From Streptomyces rimosus (lineage in GTDB: Bacteria; Actinomycetota; Actinomycetes; Streptomycetales; Streptomycetaceae): a stretch of DNA of 64,000 bases. Both the position numbers and the translations under genes were made by a program. Below, piece by piece: positions 7,100 through 15,869 of this stretch; the first letter of the stretch is position 1; each line of letters begins with the position of its first letter. The notes under the pieces are model-generated. The model did not search any database and was not told the origin of the DNA. It worked only from the letters and a program-made list of their open reading frames with translations. Location of the stretch: the NCBI RefSeq assembly GCF_008704655.1, contig NZ_CP023688.1, forward strand, positions 1,860,001-1,924,000, in the 5' to 3' direction.

Positions 7100-9019
7100 A
7101 TGCACCGTACGCGCACGGCGGCGGCCGCCCTCGCCCTGGCCCTGGCCGTCATCCCGCTCACCGTCCCGCCCGCCGGGGCCACCGGCTCCGGCGACGCCGG
7201 GGAAGGCCCGCCCGCCGGCCCCGCCATCAGCCCGGCACCCCAGTCCGTACGCGCCCTCGACGGCCGGGTCACGATCACTCCCACCGTCACGGTCGTCGCC
7301 GGACCCCGGGCCGACGGCCCGGCCCTCGAAGTCGTCGAGCGCTCCCTGCTGCGGGCGGGCGCCGACCGGGTCGTACGGGACGCCAAGGCAGGCCGGGGCC
7401 TGACCGTCTACGTGGACGGCGCGGGCGCCGCGCGGACCCTGGCGGACCTCGGCGCGCGCGGCACCGGCGGACTGCCCGCCGAGGGGTACGCGCTGGCCGT
7501 CGGCGGCGGCCGGATCGCCCTGGCCGGCGCGGACGCCACCGGCACGTACTACGCCGCCCAGTCGCTGCGCCAGCTGCTCCCGCACCGCGACCGCCCCGGC
7601 GCCCGGATCCGCGCCACCGCCATACGCGACTGGCCCGCCACCCCGCTGCGCGGCGTCATCGAGGGCTTCTACGGCACCCCCTGGTCGCACACCGCGCGCC
7701 TGGACCAGCTCGACTTCTACGGCGCGCACAAGATGAACACGTACGTCTACTCGCCCAAGGACGACCCGTACCTGCGCGAGAAGTGGCGCTCGCCCTATCC
7801 GGCGGACCGGCTCGCGCAGCTCAAGGAGCTGGTGGACCGGGCGCGGGCCCGGCACGTGGAGTTCAGCTACGCGCTCTCGCCCGGCCTGTCCGTCTGCTAC
7901 AGCTCGGACGCCGACCTGAAGGCGCTGACCGGCAAGTTCCAGGCGCTGTGGGACATCGGCGTACGGACCTTCGCGGTGCCGCTGGACGACATCAGCTACA
8001 CGGACTGGAACTGCGCGGCGGACAAGCAGCGGTTCGGCAGCGGCGGAGGCGCCGCCGGTGCCGCGCAGGCGCACCTCCTCAACCGGGTCAACCGCGAGTT
8101 CCTGGCCGGGCACCGGGCGGAGGGCGCGCAGCCGCTCCAGATGGTGCCGACCGAGTACTACGACGTGCGGGCGACGCCCTACAAGGCGGCGCTGAAGGCG
8201 CGGCTCGACCCGGATGTGCTGGTGGAGTGGACCGGCGTCGGGGTGATCGCGCCGGTCATGACCGTCGCCCAGGCCGACGCGGCCCGGCAGGTCTTCGGGC
8301 ACCCGATCCTGACCTGGGACAATTATCCGGTCAACGACTACGTCACCAACCGGCTGCTGCTCGGCCCGTTCAGCGGGCGCGAGCGGGGGCTGCCCGCCCG
8401 GCTGGCCGGCATCACGGCCAACCCCATGATCCAGCCCGCCGCCTCCAAGATCGCGTTGTTCACGGTCGCGGACTACGCCTGGAACGACCGGGCCTACGAC
8501 GCCCGCGCCTCCTGGACCGCGGCCCTCAAGGAGCTGTCCGGCGGCTCCCCGCGCACCGAACGCGCGCTGCGCGCCTTCGCCGACGCCCACTACGGCTCCG
8601 CCCTCAACCCGCAGCAGTCACCCGAACTCGCGGCCGCGATCCGGGACTTCCGGGACACCGGCAGCGCGGCACGCCTGACCGCCGCGCTGCGCGCCCTCCA
8701 GGACGCGCCGGGAGTGCTGCGTGCCGGCCTCCCCGACCGCGGCTTCCTCGACGACAGCGCGCCGTGGCTGGACGCGACCGCAGCGTGGGGCCGCGCCGCC
8801 GGCACGGCCCTGCGCATGCTCCAGGCGTCCCGCGCGGGCGACGAGGCGACCGCGCAGCGCCTGCGGGACCGGCTCCCGGCCCTGGTGGAGACGGCGAAGT
8901 CGTACGTCTATGTCGACATGAACGGCAAACGCGTCCCGGTCCTCGTCGCGAACGGGGTGGTGGACACCTTCGTGACGGACGCCATCGCCGAACACGACGG
9001 GAAGCGCGGCCGGTCCTAG
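7100..9019 (+). CDS. Secreted beta-N-acetylglucosaminidase, GH84 family
   Basis: 639 residues with a signal peptide (MHRTRTAAAALALALAVIPLTVPPA). An N-terminal hexosaminidase-associated domain (about 40-165) precedes the catalytic GH84 barrel, which opens with RGVIEGFYGTPWSH and carries the neighbouring acid pair in FAVPLDDISYTDW; WTGVGVIAP and LTWDNYPVND are further barrel motifs. GH84 enzymes remove terminal beta-linked GlcNAc by substrate-assisted catalysis. A C-terminal helical domain follows. The RBS GAGGAGGACCGAAGG is strong. Together with the chitosanase further along it suggests extracellular amino-sugar scavenging. Confidence 0.92.
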   Translation: MHRTRTAAAALALALAVIPLTVPPAGATGSGDAGEGPPAGPAISPAPQSVRALDGRVTITPTVTVVAGPRADGPALEVVERSLLRAGADRVVRDAKAGRGLTVYVDGAGAARTLADLGARGTGGLPAEGYALAVGGGRIALAGADATGTYYAAQSLRQLLPHRDRPGARIRATAIRDWPATPLRGVIEGFYGTPWSHTARLDQLDFYGAHKMNTYVYSPKDDPYLREKWRSPYPADRLAQLKELVDRARARHVEFSYALSPGLSVCYSSDADLKALTGKFQALWDIGVRTFAVPLDDISYTDWNCAADKQRFGSGGGAAGAAQAHLLNRVNREFLAGHRAEGAQPLQMVPTEYYDVRATPYKAALKARLDPDVLVEWTGVGVIAPVMTVAQADAARQVFGHPILTWDNYPVNDYVTNRLLLGPFSGRERGLPARLAGITANPMIQPAASKIALFTVADYAWNDRAYDARASWTAALKELSGGSPRTERALRAFADAHYGSALNPQQSPELAAAIRDFRDTGSAARLTAALRALQDAPGVLRAGLPDRGFLDDSAPWLDATAAWGRAAGTALRMLQASRAGDEATAQRLRDRLPALVETAKSYVYVDMNGKRVPVLVANGVVDTFVTDAIAEHDGKRGRS

Positions 9020-9082
9020 AATCGCCGGTACGCACCCACCCCGGCCGGTCCACCACCAGCCCGCACGCGGGGAGGCATCAGC

Positions 9083-9778
9083 ATGGCCCGTGAGAACGAC
9101 GCGACCGCGGCGGACCGGCCGGGGACGCCCACCGCCGACGGCATCCTGGAGGCCGCGGCGCGGGAACTGGCGCCCGGCGCCGGGGACAATCCCCTGGTGG
9201 CCCGGATCGCCGCGGGTGAGGCGCCGCGCGAGGTGTTCGCCGCGCTCGCCCTAGAACAGCACCAGATCATCGCCGCCGACCGGCGCAGCTTCCGCCATCT
9301 GGCGCACCGCGCCGACGGGGATCCGCCGGTGGCGGCGTTCTTCGGGGCGCTGGCCGACGGCGAGTCGCTGGCGCTGGACGCGCTGCAGGGGCTCGCGGAC
9401 GCCTGCGGGCTGGACGCGGACGCCGTACGGGACCACGAGCCGCGGGCCGGGTGCCAGGCGTACCCGTCGTACGTGGCCCGGCTGGCCCTGGGCGCGGAGC
9501 CCGCGGACGTGGTGATCGCCGTGACCGCCAACTTCGCGGCGTGGGGCGGCTACTGCGCCACCGTCGCGCACGCCCTGCGGACCCGCTACGGCTTTCCCGA
9601 CACCGCGTGCGCCTTCTTCGACTTCTTCGCCGGGCCCGCCGCGGAACTCGACGGGCTGGCCCGCGACGCGGTGCGCCACGGCCTCGCCACGTCGCGGGTC
9701 ACGCCCCGCCTCGCGCACCGTTACGGGCGCCTGCTCCAGGCGTACGAGCTGATGTTCTGGGCGGCCCTCGCGGAATGA
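9083..9778 (+). CDS. TenA-like / heme-oxygenase-fold protein
   Basis: 231 residues, all helical, with the layout of the TenA/PqqC/heme-oxygenase-like fold: DNPLVARIAAGEAPREVFAALALEQHQIIAADRRSF, then VIAVTANFAAWGGYCATVAHALRTRYG, then FFDFFAGPAAELDGLA. The LEQHQ and FFDFF segments fall where this family places ligand- or metal-binding side chains. True TenA thiaminases have a catalytic cysteine and usually sit in thi operons; neither is seen here, so thiaminase activity is doubtful. It is likely transcribed with the GH84 gene 63 bp upstream or alone. Confidence 0.6.
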   Translation: MARENDATAADRPGTPTADGILEAAARELAPGAGDNPLVARIAAGEAPREVFAALALEQHQIIAADRRSFRHLAHRADGDPPVAAFFGALADGESLALDALQGLADACGLDADAVRDHEPRAGCQAYPSYVARLALGAEPADVVIAVTANFAAWGGYCATVAHALRTRYGFPDTACAFFDFFAGPAAELDGLARDAVRHGLATSRVTPRLAHRYGRLLQAYELMFWAALAE

Positions 9779-9857
9779 CCGCCCCCTCGTGCGGCGGACA
9801 ATGGCAGCCCGCGTGGCCCGTGCAAAGGACACCGGCCGTGACGCCCCACGGCACCCG

Positions 9858-9898
9858 CAAAAACAGGGACCTTTATATTTTTCCCAATTCCCCTTAGC
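9858..9898 (+). promoter_or_regulatory. AT-rich patch upstream of the lipoprotein gene
   Basis: The stretch with AAAAACAGGG, CTTTATATTTTTC and CAATTCCCCTTAG is far richer in A and T than the surrounding DNA and lies about 60-95 bp upstream of the lipoprotein start. It is a likely promoter or UP-element region, though I cannot assign hexamers with confidence. Confidence 0.3.
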
Positions 9899-9954
9899 AC
9901 CCGGCGCTTTCCCTGTCAGAATGACCGCTCATGTCCACCGGTCAGGGGAGAAAC

Positions 9955-10395
9955 GTGAACCACCGCACCGCCATTGCCTTGTCCGCCGCCCTCGTCGCCG
10001 CCGCGGGTCTGACCGCGTGCGGCGGCAGCGCCAAGAGCGAGAGCCGGCCCGCCGCGCCGGCCGGGGCCGGCTCCCCGTCGGCGGAGCAGGAGCCGTCCAA
10101 GGCGATAGCCGACGCGGAGGCGCGGCTGGGAATTCCCCCGAAGCCGGACGCCGCGACGCAGGCCCGCTACGTGGCCGCGCTCGACGCGATTTCCCGGGAC
10201 ATCGTGAACGGCAAGCCGGAACGCGCGGTGAGCCGCGGCAGAAGTACCTGCGGTACGATCCACTCCTTCCCGAAGGACCACGCCAAGCAGGTGGAGCAGA
10301 CCCGGCAGCGATTCTCGGGCGCCACGCAATTCAACGCCGCGCAGGCGGAGAAGATTCTGGAGGCCGTGCACACCCACCTGTGCCCGAAGAATTGA
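9955..10395 (+). CDS. Putative lipoprotein, unknown function
   Basis: 146 residues from GTG 9955, chosen for the adjacent GGGGAGAAAC site; this places a proper lipobox, AAGLTAC, at residues 15-21 after a short signal (NHRTAIALSAALVAA). After a Ser/Ala/Pro linker there is a roughly 80-residue domain with two cysteines (STCGTIHSF and the near C-terminal HLCPK) that could form a disulfide. The pattern of DAATQARYVAALDAI and a C-terminal Cys resembles DUF732-type exported domains, but I cannot confirm it. It is preceded by an unusually AT-rich promoter stretch. Confidence 0.75.
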   Translation: MNHRTAIALSAALVAAAGLTACGGSAKSESRPAAPAGAGSPSAEQEPSKAIADAEARLGIPPKPDAATQARYVAALDAISRDIVNGKPERAVSRGRSTCGTIHSFPKDHAKQVEQTRQRFSGATQFNAAQAEKILEAVHTHLCPKN

Positions 10396-10448
10396 CCGGG
10401 TCGGGCCTTTCCCGCCGTACACGTTCCGTGGAACCGTAAGCGGAACCG

Positions 10449-11156
10449 TCATTCCTCAATGGCCCCGCCCACGGACCGCAGATGGTCGCGGAACGTCAGG
10501 GCGGGGTCCTGTCGGCGCGCGGCGAGATAGCCGGCGAACCCCACCTGCCGGCGCAGCGGGACCCCGGCCCGGATGCGGTCGGCCTGGCGGCGTTCGGTGT
10601 CGCGGATCGATTCCGCGTGGGAGAAGAGGTCTTCGGCGCCGTCGGCGGGCAGGAAGAGGACGCCGTCGTCGTCGCCCAGGACCAGGTCCGCGCGGCCGAC
10701 CGTCCACTGCCCCACCGCGGCGCTGTCCAGCGCTCCGTCCGGGCGGGCGTTCAGACTCAGCGGGCCGGTCGGTGTCGCGCCCAGGCTGAAGACCGGCAGT
10801 CCGATCTCCCGCAGCTCGGCCGTGTCGCGGTGCAGGCCCCAGACGACGAGACCGCCCAGCCCGGCGGCCTGGGCCTCCAGCGCCATGAGGTCGCCGACGC
10901 AGCTCTCGTCGGTCCGGCCGCCGTTGTCGGCCACCAGCACGTCGCCGGGCGCGGCGCTCTCCAGCGCTTCGAGGAAGACGTCGACGCTGCCGACGTGCCG
11001 GGCGGGCGCCACTCGTCCGGCGAGCCGACTGCCCGGGACCAGGGCGCGCAGTGACGGCGGCGCGCAGCGCACCGGGGTCCGGGCACGCAGGCACGCGTCC
11101 GCCAGGTGTGCCGTGGTCAGCGCGGCGAACCGCCGTCGCAGCTCGTCGTGTTCCAT
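10449..11156 (-). CDS. RraA-like family protein (HMG/CHA aldolase fold)
   Basis: 235 residues with the RraA/methylmenaquinone-methyltransferase-like fold: TTAHLADAC at the N-terminus, GDVLVADNGGRTDESCVGDLMALEAQAAGLGGLVVWGLHRDTAELREIGLPVFSLG, then VLGDDDGVLFLP. Class II pyruvate aldolases of this fold need a G-x20-R-D/E arrangement with the Arg and Asp seen here in LHRDTAEL, so catalysis is possible. Some family members instead inhibit RNase E. It stands divergent from the phosphatase/GrpB fusion gene across 94 bp; no pathway can be assigned. Confidence 0.8.
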   Translation of the reverse strand: MEHDELRRRFAALTTAHLADACLRARTPVRCAPPSLRALVPGSRLAGRVAPARHVGSVDVFLEALESAAPGDVLVADNGGRTDESCVGDLMALEAQAAGLGGLVVWGLHRDTAELREIGLPVFSLGATPTGPLSLNARPDGALDSAAVGQWTVGRADLVLGDDDGVLFLPADGAEDLFSHAESIRDTERRQADRIRAGVPLRRQVGFAGYLAARRQDPALTFRDHLRSVGGAIEE

Positions 11157-11250
11157 GCCGCACTCCTCCCCGGGTGGTCCCGGACGGCCACCCGGACCTA
11201 CCTTCCGATGCCGCCGCCCCGGCGCGCCAGCCCTGTGGCAGGCTCACGCC

Positions 11251-12672
11251 ATGATTCACAGCACCGGTACCCCGCCCGTTTCGGAGGAGTTGTTCGCCTT
11301 CGCCGTCCGTCTCGCCGCGCGCGCCGGGCGGATGTGCGCCGAGGCGTTCCACGGCGAGCGGCCGTCGTCCGAACGCAAGCCGGACGGCACCGAGGTGACC
11401 GCGGTGGACCTCGCGGTCGAGGAGTTCGTACGGAAGGAGCTGGCCGCGGCGTTCCCGGCGGACGCGGTGCTCGGGGAGGAGGCCGGGCCGCGGGCCGGGA
11501 CGTCCGGGCCGCGGGCCGGGACGTCCGGGCGGCGCTGGGTGGTCGATCCCGTCAACGGCACCCGGCAGTTCGGTGACCGGATGCCCGCCTTCTCCACCGA
11601 CCTCGCCTTCGAGGACGAGCACGGACCCGCGATCGGGGTGGTCAACCTCCCGATGAGCCGCCAACTGGTGGCGGCCGGGCGCGGCCTCGGCTGCTGGCTG
11701 CTGCTCGGTACGGACCCGGATCCGCTGGAAGCGCTGCGCTCGGGACGCGGGCGGCTGCGCGCCGACGGCCGTACGGAGCTGACCGGCGCCCGTACGCAGG
11801 CGCACAACATCGCGGGGTGGCCGGAGTCGCTGCTGACCGCGCTGCACCGGCGGGTGTGGCTGGTGCCGACCGGCGGCGGGGCGCTGGACGTGCTCGCGGG
11901 GCGGGCCGACGCCCTGGTGATCGCGGGCCCCGCGCTGGGGTACGAGGACCTCGCCCCGCTGCCCGTGATCGTCGCGGAGGGCGGCGGCCGGATCACCGAC
12001 CTCACGGGGGCGCCGGTCCTGGAAGGCGACGGTTCGGTGCTGGTCACGAACGGGCGCCTGCACGACGCGTTCCTGGACGTCGTGGCGGAGGCCGTACAGA
12101 AGGGCAGCACGCGTGCGGTCCTGGTCGACGCCCATCCGGGCTGGGCGGCCGAGGGCGCGGCGCTCTCCGCGGAGTTGCAGGCCGCGCTCGCGCCGGAGGC
12201 ACGCCGGGTCGAGCACATCGGGAGTACGTCCGTGCCCGGCATGGCGGCCAAGCCGGTCTTCGATCTCCAGGTGAGCGTCGCGGACCTGGCGGCGGCGTCG
12301 GACGCGTTCGACGCGCCGCTGGCGGCCCGGGGCTTCGTCCGCTCGCGGCACGAGACCGATCACGTACCGGCGGGCCGGGACGACGGTCAGGACCGGTGGG
12401 TCAAGCGGCTGTGGACGCGGCGCGGCGGCCCCGGCCCGGACGTCAACCTCCATGTACGGTGCGCCGGTTCGCCCAACGAGCGGCTGGCGCTGCTCTTCCG
12501 CGACTGGTTCCGCGCCCACCCGGAGGCGGTGCCGGCGTACGCCCGTTTCAAGCGCGAACTCGCCCACCGTACGGCGGACAGCGGCAGCTACGCGGAGGTC
12601 AAGGACCCGGTCGTGGACCTGGTGGCGGAGGTTGCAGAGGGCTGGGCCAAGGAGACGGGGTGGCGCCCCTGA
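11251..12672 (+). CDS. Inositol-monophosphatase-like / GrpB-domain fusion protein
   Basis: 473 residues joining two families normally encoded apart. Residues about 10-285 are inositol-monophosphatase-like: KPDGTEVTAVDLAVEEFV, VLGEEAG and WVVDPVNGTRQFGDR. The usual DPxDGT metal motif reads DPVNGT, so one metal-binding Asp is Asn and activity may be changed. Residues about 290-470 are a GrpB/UPF0157 nucleotidyltransferase-like domain: VLVDAHPGWAAEGAAL, RRVEHIGSTSVPGMAAKPVFDLQV, PDVNLHVRC and FRDWFRAHPEA. No stop or frameshift separates them. A tandem duplication at 11485-11526 doubles PRAGTSG just before the DPVNGT motif. Its stop codon forms the loop of a terminator hairpin shared with allB. 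Confidence 0.85.
   Translation: MIHSTGTPPVSEELFAFAVRLAARAGRMCAEAFHGERPSSERKPDGTEVTAVDLAVEEFVRKELAAAFPADAVLGEEAGPRAGTSGPRAGTSGRRWVVDPVNGTRQFGDRMPAFSTDLAFEDEHGPAIGVVNLPMSRQLVAAGRGLGCWLLLGTDPDPLEALRSGRGRLRADGRTELTGARTQAHNIAGWPESLLTALHRRVWLVPTGGGALDVLAGRADALVIAGPALGYEDLAPLPVIVAEGGGRITDLTGAPVLEGDGSVLVTNGRLHDAFLDVVAEAVQKGSTRAVLVDAHPGWAAEGAALSAELQAALAPEARRVEHIGSTSVPGMAAKPVFDLQVSVADLAAASDAFDAPLAARGFVRSRHETDHVPAGRDDGQDRWVKRLWTRRGGPGPDVNLHVRCAGSPNERLALLFRDWFRAHPEAVPAYARFKRELAHRTADSGSYAEVKDPVVDLVAEVAEGWAKETGWRP
11485..11526 (+). repeat. Perfect 21-bp tandem duplication inside the phosphatase domain
   Basis: Two exact 21-bp copies (11485-11505 and 11506-11526) encode PRAGTSG twice in frame. The duplication lies between the VLGEEAG and WVVDPVNGT motifs, so it lengthens an active-site-adjacent loop by seven residues without breaking the frame. 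Confidence 0.9.
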
Positions 12673-12682
12673 GGGGCGCCAC
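12660..12682. terminator. Bidirectional terminator between the fusion gene and allB
   Basis: GTGGCGCCCC (12660-12669) and GGGGCGCCAC (12673-12682) form a perfect 10-bp stem. The three-base loop TGA is the stop codon of the upstream gene. It lies 7 bp from the allB stop, so one hairpin can serve both convergent genes. Confidence 0.8.
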
Positions 12683-12688
12683 GGTGTC

Positions 12689-14026
12689 TTACGGCTGCCG
12701 GTCCAGCAGCTCCCCCGACGGCTCCGCCAGCGTCCCGCCGTCGTTGATCCGCCGGCCGCGCAGCCAGGTGGACCGGACGACGCCGTGCAGCGTACGGCCC
12801 GCGTACGCGGTGATCTTGTTGCGGTGCTGGAGCCCGGCCGGGTCGACGGTGAACGTGGCCTCCGGGTCGAGCACCGCGAAGTCCGCGTCCCGGCCCGGCT
12901 CGATGGCGCCCTTGCCGTGCAGGCCGACGAGCGCGGCCGGGGCGGTGGCCATCCAGCGGGCCACGTCCTGGAGGGTGTGGCCGCGCTCGCGGGCAGCGGT
13001 CCAGATGGCGGGCAGGCCGAGCTGGAGGGAGGAGATGCCGCCCCAGGCGTCGCCGAAGTCGGGGGTCTTCAGGTCGGCGGTGGACGGCGAGTGGTCGGAG
13101 ACGACGCAGTCGATCGTGCCGTCGGCCAGGCCCTGCCAGAGGGCGTCCTGGTTGGCCGCCTCGCGGATGGGCGGGCAGCACTTGAACTCGGTGGCGCCGT
13201 CCGGGATCTCCTCGGCGGTCAGGGTGAGGAAGTGCGGGCAGGTCTCGACGGTGATCCGGACGCCCTCGGCCCGGGCGGCGGCGATCAGCGGCAGCGCGTC
13301 GGAGGAGGACAGGTGCAGGACGTGCACCCGCGCGCCGAGCCGCCGGGCGAGCGCGATCAGGCCCGCTATCGCGTCGTTCTCGGACGCGCGGGGCCGGGAG
13401 GCGAGGAAGTCGGCGTACTTGGGGCCGTGCGGCTGCGGCGCGGCGGCCAGGTGGTCCGGGTCCTCGGCGTGCACGATCAGCAGCCCGCCGAAGCCGGCGA
13501 TCTCACCGAGCGCGGCGGCCAGCTGCTCCTGGTCCAGCTGCGGGAACTCGTCCACGCCGGACGGGGACAGGAAGCACTTGAAGCCGAACACCCCGGCGTC
13601 GTGCAGCGGGCGCAGGTCCTTGACGTTGCCGGGCACGGCGCCGCCCCAGAAGCCGACGTCGATGTGCGCCTTGCTGCGCGCGACCTCGCGCTTGGTGCGC
13701 AGATCGGCCTCGGTGGTGGTCGGCGGCAGGCTGTTGAGGGGCATGTCGACGAGGGTGGTGATGCCGCCGGCCGCCGCCGCGCGGGTGGCGGTCCAAAAGC
13801 CCTCCCACTCGGTGCGGCCCGGGTCGTTGACGTGGACGTGGGTGTCGACGAGGCCGGGCAGCAGCGCGTCGTCGCCGAAGTCCTCGACCCGGGCCCCGGC
13901 CGGTGCGGGCGCGTCGTGCGGGAGGATCGCCGCGATCTTCCCGTCCCGTACGGTGACGGTCGCCGGGCGCGTCCCCCGCGGAGTGACGACGCGCGTGGAG
14001 CGCAGCACCAGATCGATCTCGGACAC
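12689..14026 (-). CDS. allB: Allantoinase
   Basis: 445 residues. It hydrolyses the allantoin ring to allantoate. The amidohydrolase metal site is intact: [18 protein letters not shown] (HxH), the carbamylated lysine in [28 protein letters not shown] and CVVSDHSP. Start GTG 14026 ([16 protein letters not shown]) follows an excellent GAGGAGGAGACCGG site. It is divergent from the IclR regulator and carries a double palindrome 32-63 bp upstream. It takes the product of the uricase-HIU hydrolase-OHCU decarboxylase operon 17 kb away; allantoate amidohydrolase or allantoicase is not in the window. Confidence 0.95.
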   Translation of the reverse strand: MSEIDLVLRSTRVVTPRGTRPATVTVRDGKIAAILPHDAPAPAGARVEDFGDDALLPGLVDTHVHVNDPGRTEWEGFWTATRAAAAGGITTLVDMPLNSLPPTTTEADLRTKREVARSKAHIDVGFWGGAVPGNVKDLRPLHDAGVFGFKCFLSPSGVDEFPQLDQEQLAAALGEIAGFGGLLIVHAEDPDHLAAAPQPHGPKYADFLASRPRASENDAIAGLIALARRLGARVHVLHLSSSDALPLIAAARAEGVRITVETCPHFLTLTAEEIPDGATEFKCCPPIREAANQDALWQGLADGTIDCVVSDHSPSTADLKTPDFGDAWGGISSLQLGLPAIWTAARERGHTLQDVARWMATAPAALVGLHGKGAIEPGRDADFAVLDPEATFTVDPAGLQHRNKITAYAGRTLHGVVRSTWLRGRRINDGGTLAEPSGELLDRQP

Positions 14027-14057
14027 CCGGTCTCCTCCTCGTGCGCTTCCGATGGGC

Positions 14058-14089
14058 TTCCGCACCACGGAATTCAACTTTCTGTTGAA
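14058..14089 (-). promoter_or_regulatory. Composite double-palindrome operator upstream of allB
   Basis: Reading toward allB, TTCAACAGAAAGTTGAA (14089-14073; arms TTCAAC/GTTGAA) is immediately followed by TTCCGTGGTGCGGAA (14072-14058; TTCC-N7-GGAA). The same two elements in the same order and spacing, one base further apart, occur at the malate synthase promoter. The adjacent IclR regulator (AllR type) is the obvious binder of at least one element. Confidence 0.7.
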
Positions 14090-14225
14090 CGGAGTCTTCA
14101 CTCGGGACCGCACCCCGTCAAGACCCCTCCCACGGCGGCGCGGTGGCACCGGATCGCGCCGGTCGGCCGGAGCGCGCGAGCGGCTCCCTGACGGGAATCC
14201 GTGCCTCAGGCCAACGCTTGGAGGA

Positions 14226-14240
14226 TTCCACAGAATGGAT
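14226..14240 (+). promoter_or_regulatory. Possible TTCC-N7-GGA element upstream of the IclR gene
   Basis: TTCCACAGAATGGAT resembles the TTCC-N7-GGAA element with one arm base changed. It lies between a TTGGAG hexamer (14218-14223) and TACGGA, 230 bp upstream of the regulator start. A second palindrome, CCAACGCTTGG, adjoins it on the left. The region 14090-14467 holds no other supported gene. Confidence 0.35.
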
Positions 14241-14467
14241 ACGGAGTTTCGCCCAGCAGAACGTAGCTCCGCCCAGTGGCCGTACCCGGTGATCGCGGGT
14301 AGCGCCGGGGCCGGGCCGGAGTACGGGCGCTGACCGGCGGGAACGAGTGTGCGAGGGGCCGTGTGTCCGCCCGGGGGGACCGGTAGGCTGCTCCGGGTCG
14401 GTCCCGGCACCCGTACGACCACAGCCCGCGCCGAGCCCGCCACCACCTGCCCCGAAAGGAACGCGTC

Positions 14468-15271
14468 GTGCCGCCGTCCAGCGCCAGCACTTCCGCCGCC
14501 GCAGCCAGGCCCGCAGCCGCCGGCGGTGGCGTCCAGTCCCTTGAGCGCGCCTTCGACCTGCTGGAGCGGATGGCCGACGCCGGCGGCGAGGTCGGCCTGA
14601 GCGAGCTGTCCACCAGCAGCGGACTGCCGCTGCCGACCATCCACCGGCTGATGCGCACGCTCGTCGCCTGCGGCTACGTCCGCCAGCAGCCGAACCGCCG
14701 GTACGCCCTCGGCCCCCGGCTGATCCGGCTCGGCGAGAGCGCCTCGCGCCTGCTCGGCACCTGGGCCCGGCCCTACCTGGCGCGCGCGGTCGAGGAGACC
14801 GGCGAGACCGCCAACATGGCGCTGCTCGACGGCGACGAGATCGTGTACGTGGCACAGGTGCCGTCCCGGCACGCGGTACGGATGTTCACCGAGGTCGGCC
14901 GGCGGGTGCTGCCGCACTCGACGGGCGTGGGCAAGGCGCTGCTGGCGGGCCACCCGCCGGAGGAGGTCCGGGCGCTGCTCGGGCGTACCGGCATGCCCGC
15001 TGCCACCGAGAAGACGATCACCGACCCGGACACCTTCCTGGACGCGCTCGAAGAGGTCCGCCGCACCGGGTACGCGATGGACGACAACGAGCAGGAGATC
15101 GGCGTCCGCTGCCTCGCGGTGCCGGTGCCGGACTCCCCTACCGCGGCGGCCATCTCCATCTCCGGTCCGACCGGCCGGGTCACCGAGGCGTCCATCGACA
15201 AGATCGTCCCGGTGCTCCAGGAGATCGCCGCCGAACTCTCGGTGGCCCTGGCCAACCAGAACCCGGCGTAG
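14468..15271 (+). CDS. allR: IclR-family regulator of allantoin catabolism (AllR type)
   Basis: 267 residues from GTG 14468 (RBS GAAAGGAACGCGTC). After an Ala/Ser-rich tail, residues about 20-85 form the IclR winged HTH ([50 protein letters not shown]); the rest is the effector domain with [14 protein letters not shown] and [23 protein letters not shown]. It sits between allB (divergent) and malate synthase, the arrangement of S. coelicolor AllR, described as a repressor of allantoin-pathway genes. That location and the shared palindromes nearby support the same role; the inducer would be a pathway intermediate. Confidence 0.85.
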   Translation: MPPSSASTSAAAARPAAAGGGVQSLERAFDLLERMADAGGEVGLSELSTSSGLPLPTIHRLMRTLVACGYVRQQPNRRYALGPRLIRLGESASRLLGTWARPYLARAVEETGETANMALLDGDEIVYVAQVPSRHAVRMFTEVGRRVLPHSTGVGKALLAGHPPEEVRALLGRTGMPAATEKTITDPDTFLDALEEVRRTGYAMDDNEQEIGVRCLAVPVPDSPTAAAISISGPTGRVTEASIDKIVPVLQEIAAELSVALANQNPA

Positions 15272-15326
15272 GCACCGGGCACGGCGCCCGGATTCCGGCC
15301 CGCCCCGACCGCCGTACGGCCGGGGC

Positions 15327-15644
15327 TCAGTAGCGGCGCGGCAGGCCGGCGTAGAGGCCGATCAGCTCCCGTACGTCCGTCAGGGCCGGCGCCAGCGCGC
15401 TGACCGAGCCGACAGCGCCCGTGATCAGCAGCAGCGAGCGGCGCAGCCGGCCCACGTCGGGGTTTCCCGCGCTCACCATGGCGTGCAGCGCGGCCAGTTC
15501 GTCGTCGGCTGCCGTACGGTCGGGCAACTCCGCCGGGAGGAGGGCCAGTTCCCGGCGCAGCCGGGCCACCGCGCCGCACAGGGCGACGCCCCGTGGATCG
15601 TCCCCGGCTCCTTCTATTCGCCTGTGCTTCTGCCTCTGCTCCAC
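15327..15644 (-). CDS. Small hypothetical protein (DUF5955-like)
   Basis: About 105 residues from GTG 15644 (a TTG at 15662 would add six). It is helical, with a charged N-terminus and [32 protein letters not shown], followed by [39 protein letters not shown]. This matches my memory of the streptomycete DUF5955 family, whose role is unknown. The glycine/alanine-rich [15 protein letters not shown] segment is mildly hydrophobic but too short for certainty as a membrane span. It converges on the allR gene. Confidence 0.6.
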   Translation of the reverse strand: MEQRQKHRRIEGAGDDPRGVALCGAVARLRRELALLPAELPDRTAADDELAALHAMVSAGNPDVGRLRRSLLLITGAVGSVSALAPALTDVRELIGLYAGLPRRY

Positions 15645-15869
15645 AACGACGGCACCCTCCAAGGCCGTTCACCCCGCTCCGCGATGCGGGCCAGTTAACG
15701 CCACCCTGCGCGGTGAGCGCCATACGGAGAGCGAAATCAGGATCACCGAATTCCTACGCGCGCGCGGCGCTGCCGTGCGATAGCGTTTTCGGTCTGTCGC
15801 CGCTCCCGCCGCCACACCCGACCCTGCACCACCGCTCCGCCGCACCAGGTCATGGGGTAAGCAGACCCC

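Noticed and set aside
9083..9778. TenA thiaminase II
   Set aside because: The fold fits, but I do not find the catalytic cysteine setting and no thiamine gene is near, so only TenA-like is claimed.
14235..14333. 32-codon ORF in the allR leader
   Set aside because: No ribosome binding site and no protein-like pattern; it overlaps the possible TTCC element. I could not support it as an uORF.
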